Shown here piece by piece: positions 6,932 to 13,583 of a stretch of DNA of 23,945 bases. A program made the translations under genes and the position numbers. Position 1 is the stretch's first letter, and every line of letters begins with the position of its first letter. This DNA comes from Candidatus Saccharimonadia bacterium (GTDB taxonomy: Bacteria; Patescibacteriota; Saccharimonadia; Saccharimonadales; 2-12-FULL-41-12), in NCBI GenBank assembly GCA_023263015.1, contig JALQXV010000048.1, forward strand, positions 1 through 23,945, given 5' to 3'. Under the pieces are notes generated by a model. The model was not told the DNA's origin and searched no databases. It worked only from the letters and a program-made list of their open reading frames with translations.

Positions 6932-7569
6932 TGGTTTGCCTTTACATATGCGTTCAGCGCAAGTGTGAACTCTAGGCTTTTGCCGTCTGCTGATGGTTTA
7001 AGATTGATGCTCCCAACATGCGCAGTTCGACGATTCTTTTCTAAACTTTCGAGGAATGCCAAGAAATTCTGATAACTGACTGCCTGAGAAGTTTCAACTT
7101 GGATAGGGAATGTATAGACATTATTAATACCCTGAATAGGCTTTACCTGAGTGACACTTGGAACTTTTGGTGCGCTTGATGCAGCACTGCCACCACCTGA
7201 TGAATCTGGTACGGCTGTAGTTTTGGTCATATCCCCCAAGTTAGAGGAATCAAAACTGACTGACTTAATTGGTATCCTATTGTCCTGAGCAATCTTAACA
7301 ATTTCGCGAACGGTTTTGGCTTGATCTTTATCTTGCGGCACGATGCTCTTAGCGATCTCGTTGAGCTGATTATACTTTTCAATATCCTTTTTGGCTTGCA
7401 CTAATGCAGTCTGCTGGGCATCGATAGTCTTGTTTTGGAGTCGAAGCTCGGTTAACTTCTTAGACTGCTTTTCAAGCAAAATATTGCCGGCTACTGCACT
7501 TGCTAACACTCCAGCAATCAGTAAACCTAATAGCCCGAGCTGTACATAAAAGAACTTTTTAGCACTCAT
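6928..7569 (-). CDS. pilO: Type IV pilus inner-membrane platform protein PilO
   Basis: A 213-residue bitopic protein. A TM segment covers about 8-30, followed by a heptad-like coiled coil (31-75) and a periplasm/exterior-side ferredoxin-like domain, the layout of PilO. A Ser/Gly/Ala-rich linker (SSGGGSAASSAP) splits the globular part from the coil. The segment INNVYTFPIQVETSQAVSYQ with FLESLEKNRR fits the PilO pattern (FLxxLExLpR). PilO pairs with PilN to link PilM to the pilus. Position between pilN (1-base TAATG overlap) and the small TM gene (4-base overlap) supports this. Confidence 0.88.
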   Translation of the reverse strand: MSAKKFFYVQLGLLGLLIAGVLASAVAGNILLEKQSKKLTELRLQNKTIDAQQTALVQAKKDIEKYNQLNEIAKSIVPQDKDQAKTVREIVKIAQDNRIPIKSVSFDSSNLGDMTKTTAVPDSSGGGSAASSAPKVPSVTQVKPIQGINNVYTFPIQVETSQAVSYQNFLAFLESLEKNRRTAHVGSINLKPSADGKSLEFTLALNAYVKANQ

Positions 7570-8171
7570 TATTGCTTTACTCCTGTAGTTGGAGTGATAT
7601 AAAGGTAGGTGTTGTTTTTACTGAATAATGCACGCAGACTAACCGTACATGGGTAACGCTTTTCGGCACTCACTTGATTTTCGCAGTTAATACTATTAAT
7701 GTCGGCTTTTTCAAAAACACCATTCTTAGGATCCTGAAGGTTAAGCTGGATCTGGGTACCGGCTGTAAAGTCGGCGGCTCCTGCATTAAGCTGAAGACCA
7801 CCCTGTACTGCATCAATCTCAAGAGTTTCAAGGGCAGTGTTGGCCGGTAGCGCTGAACCAATTTGCTTGATTAGCTTAGAGAATAAGACCTCACGAGATA
7901 AAACTTGCAGCGCAAGCTTAGTGTTGCCTGATATTTCTTCGACTTTCTTTTGAGTTTCTTCAACTCTTTGAGCTTCAAGCTGGGCTTGTGCCTCCTTGGC
8001 TTGGCGCTCGGCTGTCATGATAGATGACTGCATATATAGGGCGCCGCCTCCAATGATCAGTCCAACTCCAAATAAGGCAAAGACACTCTTAGTTATCCAG
8101 CTGCGCAAGCGGGTATTACGACGGGAGTATGATATTTCTTCTTTATAGTGATCAGGCAATAAGTTAATCAT
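7569..8171 (-). CDS. pilN: Type IV pilus assembly protein PilN
   Basis: A 200-residue protein starting MINLLP, the conserved PilN N-terminus that docks into PilM. A TM segment (about 27-47) is followed by a strong Ala/Glu/Gln coiled coil (52-85) and a small globular domain with LPANTALETLEID, similar to PilN's ferredoxin-like fold. Two Cys in the last third (NCEN and YPCT) could form a disulfide outside the membrane. It overlaps pilM by 4 bases (ATGA) and pilO by 1 base, the standard order pilM-pilN-pilO. Confidence 0.92.
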   Translation of the reverse strand: MINLLPDHYKEEISYSRRNTRLRSWITKSVFALFGVGLIIGGGALYMQSSIMTAERQAKEAQAQLEAQRVEETQKKVEEISGNTKLALQVLSREVLFSKLIKQIGSALPANTALETLEIDAVQGGLQLNAGAADFTAGTQIQLNLQDPKNGVFEKADINSINCENQVSAEKRYPCTVSLRALFSKNNTYLYITPTTGVKQ

Positions 8172-9241
8172 GTGAATAACTCCTGATAATCAATTAAGGC
8201 TAGCCCTGAGACAGTTACGTATAGTGACTTTTCAAGTGTGTGAGGGGGTTGTAGTTTTGCCATATTAAAATCTTGCCACGGGTTACAGGTACGAACCGGT
8301 ATACGCATATTGTTTGTTAAGTAGTCGCTCAAGCCAGGCATATTAGCGCCACCACCCATAGTAATGATCTGCTCAATTTTACGTGTCGAACCTGACCGTT
8401 CCTCGTGATAACGAATCATTCGCCGAATTTCTTTGGCAAGCTTATCAATATTTGGAGACAATGCTTCTGTGATGTCGGCCTGCTTTTTGCTCTTACTTAA
8501 ACCGTATTTACTCTTTACGATGTGTGCCTCTTGTAGAGAAATATCGAGCTTTTTAGCAATAATTTCTGTAAATTCGTCACCGCCACCAGGCACAGTACCA
8601 GTGACAATTACGCCTTTATCGTAGATTGTTATGTCAACTGAACCAGAGCCAAAATCTATGAGCACTGCTGGGACATCGTTTGAGTTAACCTGATGCTGGA
8701 AGAGTCGACCAGCTGATAGAATAGTCGTGTCAAAAGCCACTGGCTCAAGCCCAAGAACTTCCACTAAATTCATGTAAGAATCGACTACTTTTTTAGGGAC
8801 TGCAACTGCGAGCAGCTCAATGCCCTTTTCGGTTTTTTCAATAACTGAATAGTCGATGTACAGATCGTCGATTGGAACTGGGATGTACTGCTCGGCCTCA
8901 AGTTTAACTGCCTGCATAAGGTCAGCGTCTTTGATCTTGGGTAACGACATGCTTCGCGTAAAGGTGCGATTAGCTGGGATTGATACTGCGACACGGCGGG
9001 TATTAACTTCTCCGACAATATTATGTTCAAACATGTCTTTAATAGACTGGGCTAGGGAATTGTAATCAGTAATTACGCCGTCCTGTATGGCGTTTGGATC
9101 GTATTCGCCTACGCCGTAGCCAGTAACTCGGCTTTCACCAGAGTTATTACGCCGTTCAAGTTGCATGACTTTAATGCTGCTTGAACCGATATCTAATCCA
9201 AACAGCGGTTTGTCTTTAAAGAAATGCGATGAGTTGTTCAT
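8168..9241 (-). CDS. pilM: Type IV pilus actin-like ATPase PilM
   Basis: A 357-residue cytoplasmic protein of the actin/FtsA-like fold that binds the PilN N-terminus and organises the platform. Visible motifs are phosphate-1 FGLDIGSSSIKV (14-25), EQYIPVPIDDLYIDY (117-131, a PilM signature), phosphate-2 LIDFGSGSVDI (194-204), PGGGDEFT (218-225) and the adenosine motif TMGGGANMPGL near 293. Length is typical. It starts the operon; an SD-like AGGGTGG lies just before the ATG on the minus strand, so unlike several neighbours this gene appears to have a normal leader. Confidence 0.95.
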   Translation of the reverse strand: MNNSSHFFKDKPLFGLDIGSSSIKVMQLERRNNSGESRVTGYGVGEYDPNAIQDGVITDYNSLAQSIKDMFEHNIVGEVNTRRVAVSIPANRTFTRSMSLPKIKDADLMQAVKLEAEQYIPVPIDDLYIDYSVIEKTEKGIELLAVAVPKKVVDSYMNLVEVLGLEPVAFDTTILSAGRLFQHQVNSNDVPAVLIDFGSGSVDITIYDKGVIVTGTVPGGGDEFTEIIAKKLDISLQEAHIVKSKYGLSKSKKQADITEALSPNIDKLAKEIRRMIRYHEERSGSTRKIEQIITMGGGANMPGLSDYLTNNMRIPVRTCNPWQDFNMAKLQPPHTLEKSLYVTVSGLALIDYQELFT

Positions 9242-9289
9242 GCCACCCTTGAGAGTATTTTTGTCTATCTTCTCTAATTATCACATTTA

Positions 9290-9295
9290 AGTATA
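9290..9295 (-). promoter_or_regulatory. Predicted -10 of the pilMNO operon
   Basis: On the minus strand TATACT occupies 9295-9290, giving a leader of roughly 40 bases before the pilM ATG (9241), which carries the SD. No good -35 was found; a second candidate (GATAAT) lies slightly closer to the gene. Confidence 0.4.
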
Positions 9296-9308
9296 GCTTA
9301 GATCACCG

Positions 9309-9332
9309 CTTATGCATATAATTAAGCATAAG
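9309..9332. repeat. Perfect 7-bp inverted repeat around the minor-pilin -10 (candidate operator)
   Basis: CTTATGC (9309-9315) and GCATAAG (9326-9332) are perfect inverted repeats with a 10-base spacer. The spacer contains the -10 hexamer TATAAT (9317-9322) for the minor pilin cluster, and the right arm ends one base before the ATG at 9334. A dimeric regulator bound here would block the minor pilin promoter and could also affect divergent pilM. Confidence 0.5.
9317..9322 (+). promoter_or_regulatory. -10 of the minor pilin cluster
   Basis: Consensus TATAAT ends 11 bases before the ATG at 9334. There is no Shine-Dalgarno between them, so the leader would be only a few bases long. Confidence 0.55.
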
Positions 9333-9333
9333 T

Positions 9334-9723
9334 ATGAGACACAAGCAGGCGGGGTTCACGCTCGTAGAGTTGGCGGTAAGTATTACCATTATTGGTATTG
9401 TCATTACGACGGTAATTGGACTAGTGTTAACGGTCCAAAGCACTCAACGACGTACCGCGTACATGGAAACTGCAACTAGAGCGGCCCAGCGTCAAATGGA
9501 AACGCTCCGAAATGATAATTACAGTAATCTTGTAACTGGCAGTAACGTTGATTTTACCAATCAACTGCCAAATACCCTGCCTAAGAAAAAGGGCACGGTA
9601 GCTGTTTCCGAACCGACCGCTGGGCTAAAGCGAGTAGATATTACTGTGGAATATTATGAAGGGCCGCAAAAAAAGGAAGTTAAGCTAAGCTCGTTGATTG
9701 GCATTTTAGGAATAACGCAGTGA
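9334..9723 (+). CDS. Type IV minor pilin (PilV/GspI-H-like)
   Basis: A 129-residue pseudopilin. The class III signal is clear: a short basic leader MRHKQAG, cleavage after Gly7, then FTLVELAVSITIIGIV with Glu at mature position 5, followed by the hydrophobic helix. The globular part is small and Cys-free, with AARQMETLRNDNYSNLV after the helix. It is the first of three overlapping minor pilin genes whose order resembles the GspI-J-K or PilV-W-X tip complexes. Its stop overlaps the GTG start of the next gene by 4 bases. Exact subfamily is uncertain. Confidence 0.88.
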   Translation: MRHKQAGFTLVELAVSITIIGIVITTVIGLVLTVQSTQRRTAYMETATRAAQRQMETLRNDNYSNLVTGSNVDFTNQLPNTLPKKKGTVAVSEPTAGLKRVDITVEYYEGPQKKEVKLSSLIGILGITQ

Positions 9724-10382
9724 TTACGCACTTAAATAATAATGGTTATACGTTAGTCGAACTCCTTATTACTCTTACGGTCATGGGTCTTTTGATTGGT
9801 GTAATAGCAAACTTTTCAATGCAAGCACTGTCTCGAAGTACGATTGAATCAACTCGTGCAACTTTACTAGGCGAGTCACAGATTACAATGGACCGAGTTA
9901 TTAGTGACATCCGTTTATCGGCAGGGGCAGACCAAAATAACCGGTGGCTCGACAGCAATAACCCGAATGGTGGTTTAGCATGGGGCTCAAATGCCAGCGT
10001 GTTGTTGCTGGCTACTGCAGCCGAGGATTCAGCGGATAACATTATTTTTGCCGACCCAAGCAAGTATGTTTCTGCCAAGAATAATGTGATCTACTTTGTC
10101 AAAGATAAAACGCTCTACAAGCGTACACTGGCAGCTCCAGTAACTGGTAACAGCGCAAAAACTACGTGTCCAAAGGCAGTGGCTACGGCTGCTTGTCCTG
10201 CTGATAGAGAACTGCTGCATAATGTAACAAACTTTTCCATAAAGTATTACAATGGCGACCAGCAAGAAGTTACTCCAACTGATGCTAGGTCTGTTGAGTT
10301 GCGAGTTCAAACTTCGACCAAGCGCTTCAGCGAAGAAATTAAGAGTGACTACACTACTCGGGCGGTGTTTAGAAATGACTAA
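9720..10382 (+). CDS. Type IV minor pilin (PilW/GspJ-like)
   Basis: A 220-residue pseudopilin starting at GTG, in a GTGA overlap with the previous gene. The prepilin signal is NNNG followed by YTLVELLITLTVMGLLIGV, cleavage after Gly9, with Glu at mature position 5. The remainder has a PilW-like pattern: SQITMDRVISDIRLSAGA after the helix, then a mixed beta domain with one close Cys pair (TTCPKAVATAACPA) and a final strand pattern SVELRVQTST. Position between a small pseudopilin and a large PilX-type protein fits the GspJ/PilW slot. It overlaps the next gene by 8 bases. Confidence 0.87.
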   Translation: MITHLNNNGYTLVELLITLTVMGLLIGVIANFSMQALSRSTIESTRATLLGESQITMDRVISDIRLSAGADQNNRWLDSNNPNGGLAWGSNASVLLLATAAEDSADNIIFADPSKYVSAKNNVIYFVKDKTLYKRTLAAPVTGNSAKTTCPKAVATAACPADRELLHNVTNFSIKYYNGDQQEVTPTDARSVELRVQTSTKRFSEEIKSDYTTRAVFRND

Positions 10383-11772
10383 TATAAAGAAAAATGAAAA
10401 TGGCATGATTTTGGTAACGCTGATTGTTTTGATGACAGCGTTTGCAATCATTGGGTTAGCCCTAACAAGTTATACAACTACACAATATAGCCAAACAAGA
10501 AATAATTTGTTTGCTGCTAACGCGCTGCAGGTTGCCGAGGCGGGTATTGAGCAGTCACTTGACCAGATCAACCAAAATGAAGCCTTTGCTGGCTACACTA
10601 CTGAGCAAACGTTCTTTAATAACTCGAACCAAGGTAGAGGCGTATTTACGACAGTTGTTAGTCCAACGGCCGATAGTAATGCCAAGGTGATTACCTCAAC
10701 TGCTAAAGTCTTCCGCACAGCGACTGCTATTAAGCCAGTTAGTACTAAAAAAGTTAAAGTTACGATTGTCGGTACAAACTCGCAAGGTTATTCAGTTCAA
10801 GCCGGACCAGGTGGACTTACGCTGGGAGGCGCAGCTAGCATCAATAATTCGGATGTGTATATTAATGGTAAGTTAACGCTGACTGGGGCTGCTCGTATTG
10901 GCACTCTAGTGCAACCGGTCAATGTAAATGTAGCAAATGCGGCTTGCCCAACAGGTAACAACCCCGGGCCTACCTATGCGCAGGTGTGTGGAACGGCTAA
11001 TCCAATAAGCTTAGATTGGAGTACTTTTATCTATGGTACTGTTTGCGCAACTGGTCAAACCAATAAAGGGCCTGCAATACCATTTGGAAATATCCTTACC
11101 GGTCTAGGAGGGCAAGGTCTTAAGAATGGCTGCGTTGCTCCACCTTTAAGCCAAACTCCGTACGATAAGCCAGCTCAAGTAAGTGCTGTAAGTACAACAG
11201 GAGCGGGTAACAGTAATACGTATGTGTGTAATAGTTGGCCGTTTAATAGAACGTGGCCAGCTAATTTAAAGCTAACCGGCAATGTTAACGTGGGTGGTGC
11301 CTGTATTTTAGTTATTAAAGGCGACACCTATATTACGGGTGACTTGGTGTTAGACGGGGCAGCTGTCGTTATTGTGGACAATAGCGTCGGCACGCGACGT
11401 CCAAATATCTTAGTAGACGGTAAAATAACGGTCACAGGAGCAGCCAGCATACTTTCAAACTTATCAGGCACAGGTGTGAACTTTATTAGCATGAAGGCAA
11501 GTGCTGCCTGTAATCCTAACTGTACTGCGCTAAGTGGTAACGAACTAAAGACTTCTCAGGGTGTTGAAACAGTATCTGTAGCTGGAGGAGTTAACTTGGC
11601 GGGCATGTCGTTTAACGCTCAGTGGGGTAAGCTGACGATTGGTGGTGCGGGTAGTGTAGGTACTGCTCAAGGGCAGACTATTGATATGAGCGGCGCCGGC
11701 AGCATTATCTTCGGAACGGTACTTTCTAGCGGTAGCCGTAGTTGGTCGGTAACTAGTTACCAGCAGCTTTAA
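10375..11772 (+). CDS. Large PilX-type minor pilin with C-terminal beta-solenoid-like domain
   Basis: A 465-residue protein from the ATG at 10375, which overlaps the preceding gene by 8 bases and leaves a proper prepilin leader. After Gly10 comes MILVTLIVLMTAFAIIGLAL, then FAANALQVAEAGIEQSL (46-62), the PilX N-terminal pattern. Mature position 5 is Thr, not Glu, as in many PilX/GspK tip pilins. From about 148 onward the chain has recurring short units of the form G-A-[AG]-x-[IV] (151-156, 171-175, 308-312, 328-332, 355-359, 423-428, 440-444) between beta-like stretches such as VYINGKLTLTG and DTYITGDLVLDG, which suggests a right-handed solenoid resembling bactofilin-like passenger domains. 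Eight Cys (191, 205, 224, 253, 285, 310, 379, 383) could be disulfide-bonded. It probably sits at the pilus tip; an adhesive role is inference. Confidence 0.82.
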   Translation: MTNIKKNENGMILVTLIVLMTAFAIIGLALTSYTTTQYSQTRNNLFAANALQVAEAGIEQSLDQINQNEAFAGYTTEQTFFNNSNQGRGVFTTVVSPTADSNAKVITSTAKVFRTATAIKPVSTKKVKVTIVGTNSQGYSVQAGPGGLTLGGAASINNSDVYINGKLTLTGAARIGTLVQPVNVNVANAACPTGNNPGPTYAQVCGTANPISLDWSTFIYGTVCATGQTNKGPAIPFGNILTGLGGQGLKNGCVAPPLSQTPYDKPAQVSAVSTTGAGNSNTYVCNSWPFNRTWPANLKLTGNVNVGGACILVIKGDTYITGDLVLDGAAVVIVDNSVGTRRPNILVDGKITVTGAASILSNLSGTGVNFISMKASAACNPNCTALSGNELKTSQGVETVSVAGGVNLAGMSFNAQWGKLTIGGAGSVGTAQGQTIDMSGAGSIIFGTVLSSGSRSWSVTSYQQL

Positions 11773-11781
11773 AGCCAATTT

Positions 11782-11808
11782 AAAAACCCCAGATTGACTG
11801 GGGTTTTT
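11782..11808. terminator. Bidirectional intrinsic terminator
   Basis: An 11-bp perfect stem, AAAAACCCCAG (11782-11792) with CTGGGGTTTTT (11798-11808), and a 5-base loop. It has a T-run on both strands and lies between the convergent minor pilin cluster and the major pilin gene, so it can end both transcripts. Confidence 0.93.
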
Positions 11809-11825
11809 AGTGTGACTAAACCTGA

Positions 11826-12263
11826 TTAGTTCAAGTTTGTCTTTGCGAAGGTGCCGCCACCTTCGAGGTTTGCTGTTAGCGTGTAAGCTGAACATACTGG
11901 AGGAGTAGCAGTGTCACAAGTTACGTTGTAACCGTATTGTGTGTTGCTCACAGTACCTGCAAGTTCCTGAGTTGTACCCTTTGGATCTTTAAGGGCTTCA
12001 CCGTCAAGACTCTTCATGTTGGTGCTGCGCCAGCCTGAATCGTTCAGGTTAGCAAGTGTTGGGTACGTATTGTTCTGAGAGAAATACGCTTCCAACTGAC
12101 CGTGAATAGCCTTAACATCAGTTTCGCGCTCAGTATTTCGAGCCTTACGCTGGATGCCGCTAAATGTTGTTACTACTAATGCGGCCAAGATTCCGATCAC
12201 AACGATCACAATCAAGAGTTCCACGATAGTAAAACCACTTTCTTTTCGTTTAAGTGAGATCAT
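11826..12263 (-). CDS. pilA: Major-type type IV pilin
   Basis: A 145-residue pilin. The leader MISLKRKESG is cut after Gly10, giving mature FTIVELLIVIVVIGILAALV with Glu at position 5. The long alpha-helix continues to about residue 62 (RKARNTERETDVKAIHGQLEAYF). The globular domain contains two Cys near the end (116 and 124) that would form the usual D-loop disulfide. It is the only pilin in the window with its own consensus promoter and a strong AAGGAGGG Shine-Dalgarno, which suits a highly expressed shaft subunit. It lies just downstream of pilC and ends at a strong terminator. The name pilA is by function rather than orthology. Confidence 0.92.
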   Translation of the reverse strand: MISLKRKESGFTIVELLIVIVVIGILAALVVTTFSGIQRKARNTERETDVKAIHGQLEAYFSQNNTYPTLANLNDSGWRSTNMKSLDGEALKDPKGTTQELAGTVSNTQYGYNVTCDTATPPVCSAYTLTANLEGGGTFAKTNLN

Positions 12264-12301
12264 AAAGGACCCACCCTCCTTATTTAAATTTTTAATGTGA
12301 T

Positions 12302-12315
12302 CTCTGCAAGCAGAG
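12302..12315 (-). repeat. Hairpin in the major pilin leader
   Basis: CTCTGC and GCAGAG form a perfect stem with a very short loop, about 40 bases upstream of the pilin ATG and near the predicted transcript 5' end (around 12320). A 5' hairpin of this kind can protect an mRNA from decay; no further function is evident. Confidence 0.45.
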
Positions 12316-12327
12316 TATCTGGCACTG

Positions 12328-12356
12328 ATTATTAACCATTAGCGTTAACTGGTCAA
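12328..12356 (-). promoter_or_regulatory. Promoter of the major pilin gene
   Basis: On the minus strand TTGACC (12356-12351) and AATAAT (12333-12328) are 17 bases apart, a near-consensus sigma-70 promoter. It lies in the 100-base gap right after the pilC stop, giving the pilin independent transcription with a leader of about 57 bases. Confidence 0.7.
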
Positions 12357-12363
12357 GCTCTGT

Positions 12364-13581
12364 TTAGCCGTCGGCGCTAACATTCTGGCTCAAAGAGGCA
12401 ATTGGTCCCATAACACTGGCGGCAATTAACCCAACCATGCCACCAAGAACAATAATCATGGCAGGTTCAATCAATGAGCTGATACTGTCAATAACCGTAT
12501 CGACTTCTTCTTCATAAAAATCGGCTACTTTAAGCAAAATTGTGTCTGTTTGTCCAGTTTCTTCACCAATAGCTAGCATCTGACTAACAATAGGAGGGAA
12601 GTGTTTGCTAGCCGAGAGGGGCTCAGACAATTGTTTACCGTTACGCACTTCTTTAGCTGCGTTCGCAAGTTCGGCTTCGATCACTTTATTGCCAATGGCA
12701 CCACCTGTTACCTCTAAGGCATCCAATACTGTTACGCCTGCAGACATAAGTGATGCAAAGGTACGCGCAAAACGAGCAATAGCGATCTTGGCGATAACTA
12801 TCTTAATGATTGGAAGCTTAAGGAGCAGACCGTGAAATTGATATTTACCCTTTGGCGTTTTAATGTATCGTCGGATCAAGAAAATAGTGACAATTGTTAC
12901 TACCGCTAAAATTACAGCGTTCTTTTGTACAAAATTACTAACATCAAGCATAGCTTGCGTATAGACTGGTAATTTGGCGTCTTCACCACCAAGATCTTTT
13001 AAGATCTTACCAAGCTTTGGAATCACAAAAATCATAATGCCAAAGAAGGCGATCACTGTTACACATAAAATAACGACTGGGTAGGCGGAAGCGCTTTTTA
13101 TCTTTTTTCGAATTGAAGCATCTTTTTCTACCTGTGTAGCTAGGCGTTTTAAAATGTCATCTAAAATACCGCCCGCTTCACCAGCTCGAACCATGTTTAC
13201 GTAAATTTCGTTAAAGACATTGGGATATTTGCCAAGTGCGTCAGCGAGCGCAATACCACCTTCGATATCTTTAGAAATACCGGTGATAACCTTTTGGAAG
13301 TACTTGTTTTCAGTCTGGCTCTGTAAGGTGGCGAGTGAGCGCACTAGCGGTACACCGGCACCAACCATAGTTGAGAGCTGACGGGTAAAGATGACAATGT
13401 CTTTTTGCTTTACCTTGCCTGGCCGTTTAAATAGATTAAATCCGCCTCGATCTTCCTTGATAAGAAGTACACGAGCATTTTGTTTACTTAAAATTGACGC
13501 GACTTGTTCTTTTGAGCTGGACTCAATTGTGCCACTGATCGTCTTGCCGTCTTTTGTTGCTGTATATGTAAATTTAGCCAT
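12364..13581 (-). CDS. pilC: Type IV pilus inner-membrane platform protein PilC
   Basis: A 405-residue polytopic protein of the T2SSF/PilC family, the membrane partner of the PilB motor. The N-terminus MAKFTYTATKDGKTISGTIE is typical. Two repeated cytoplasmic T2SSF domains are seen: residues 61-184 (FTRQLSTMVGAGVPLVRSL, later VRAGEAGGILDDILKRLA) and 264-386 (FARTFASLMSAGVTVLDAL, later AIGEETGQTDTILLKVADF). TM segments are about 168-187, 222-237 and 371-392. It starts only 2 bases after the pilB stop with no evident Shine-Dalgarno, so translation is probably coupled to pilB. Confidence 0.96.
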   Translation of the reverse strand: MAKFTYTATKDGKTISGTIESSSKEQVASILSKQNARVLLIKEDRGGFNLFKRPGKVKQKDIVIFTRQLSTMVGAGVPLVRSLATLQSQTENKYFQKVITGISKDIEGGIALADALGKYPNVFNEIYVNMVRAGEAGGILDDILKRLATQVEKDASIRKKIKSASAYPVVILCVTVIAFFGIMIFVIPKLGKILKDLGGEDAKLPVYTQAMLDVSNFVQKNAVILAVVTIVTIFLIRRYIKTPKGKYQFHGLLLKLPIIKIVIAKIAIARFARTFASLMSAGVTVLDALEVTGGAIGNKVIEAELANAAKEVRNGKQLSEPLSASKHFPPIVSQMLAIGEETGQTDTILLKVADFYEEEVDTVIDSISSLIEPAMIIVLGGMVGLIAASVMGPIASLSQNVSADG

Positions 13582-13583
13582 GG

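Noticed and set aside
10252..10374. Upstream in-frame start for the PilX-type protein
   Set aside because: It would add 41 residues overlapping pilW and bury the prepilin leader; the ATG at 10375 gives a normal class III signal.
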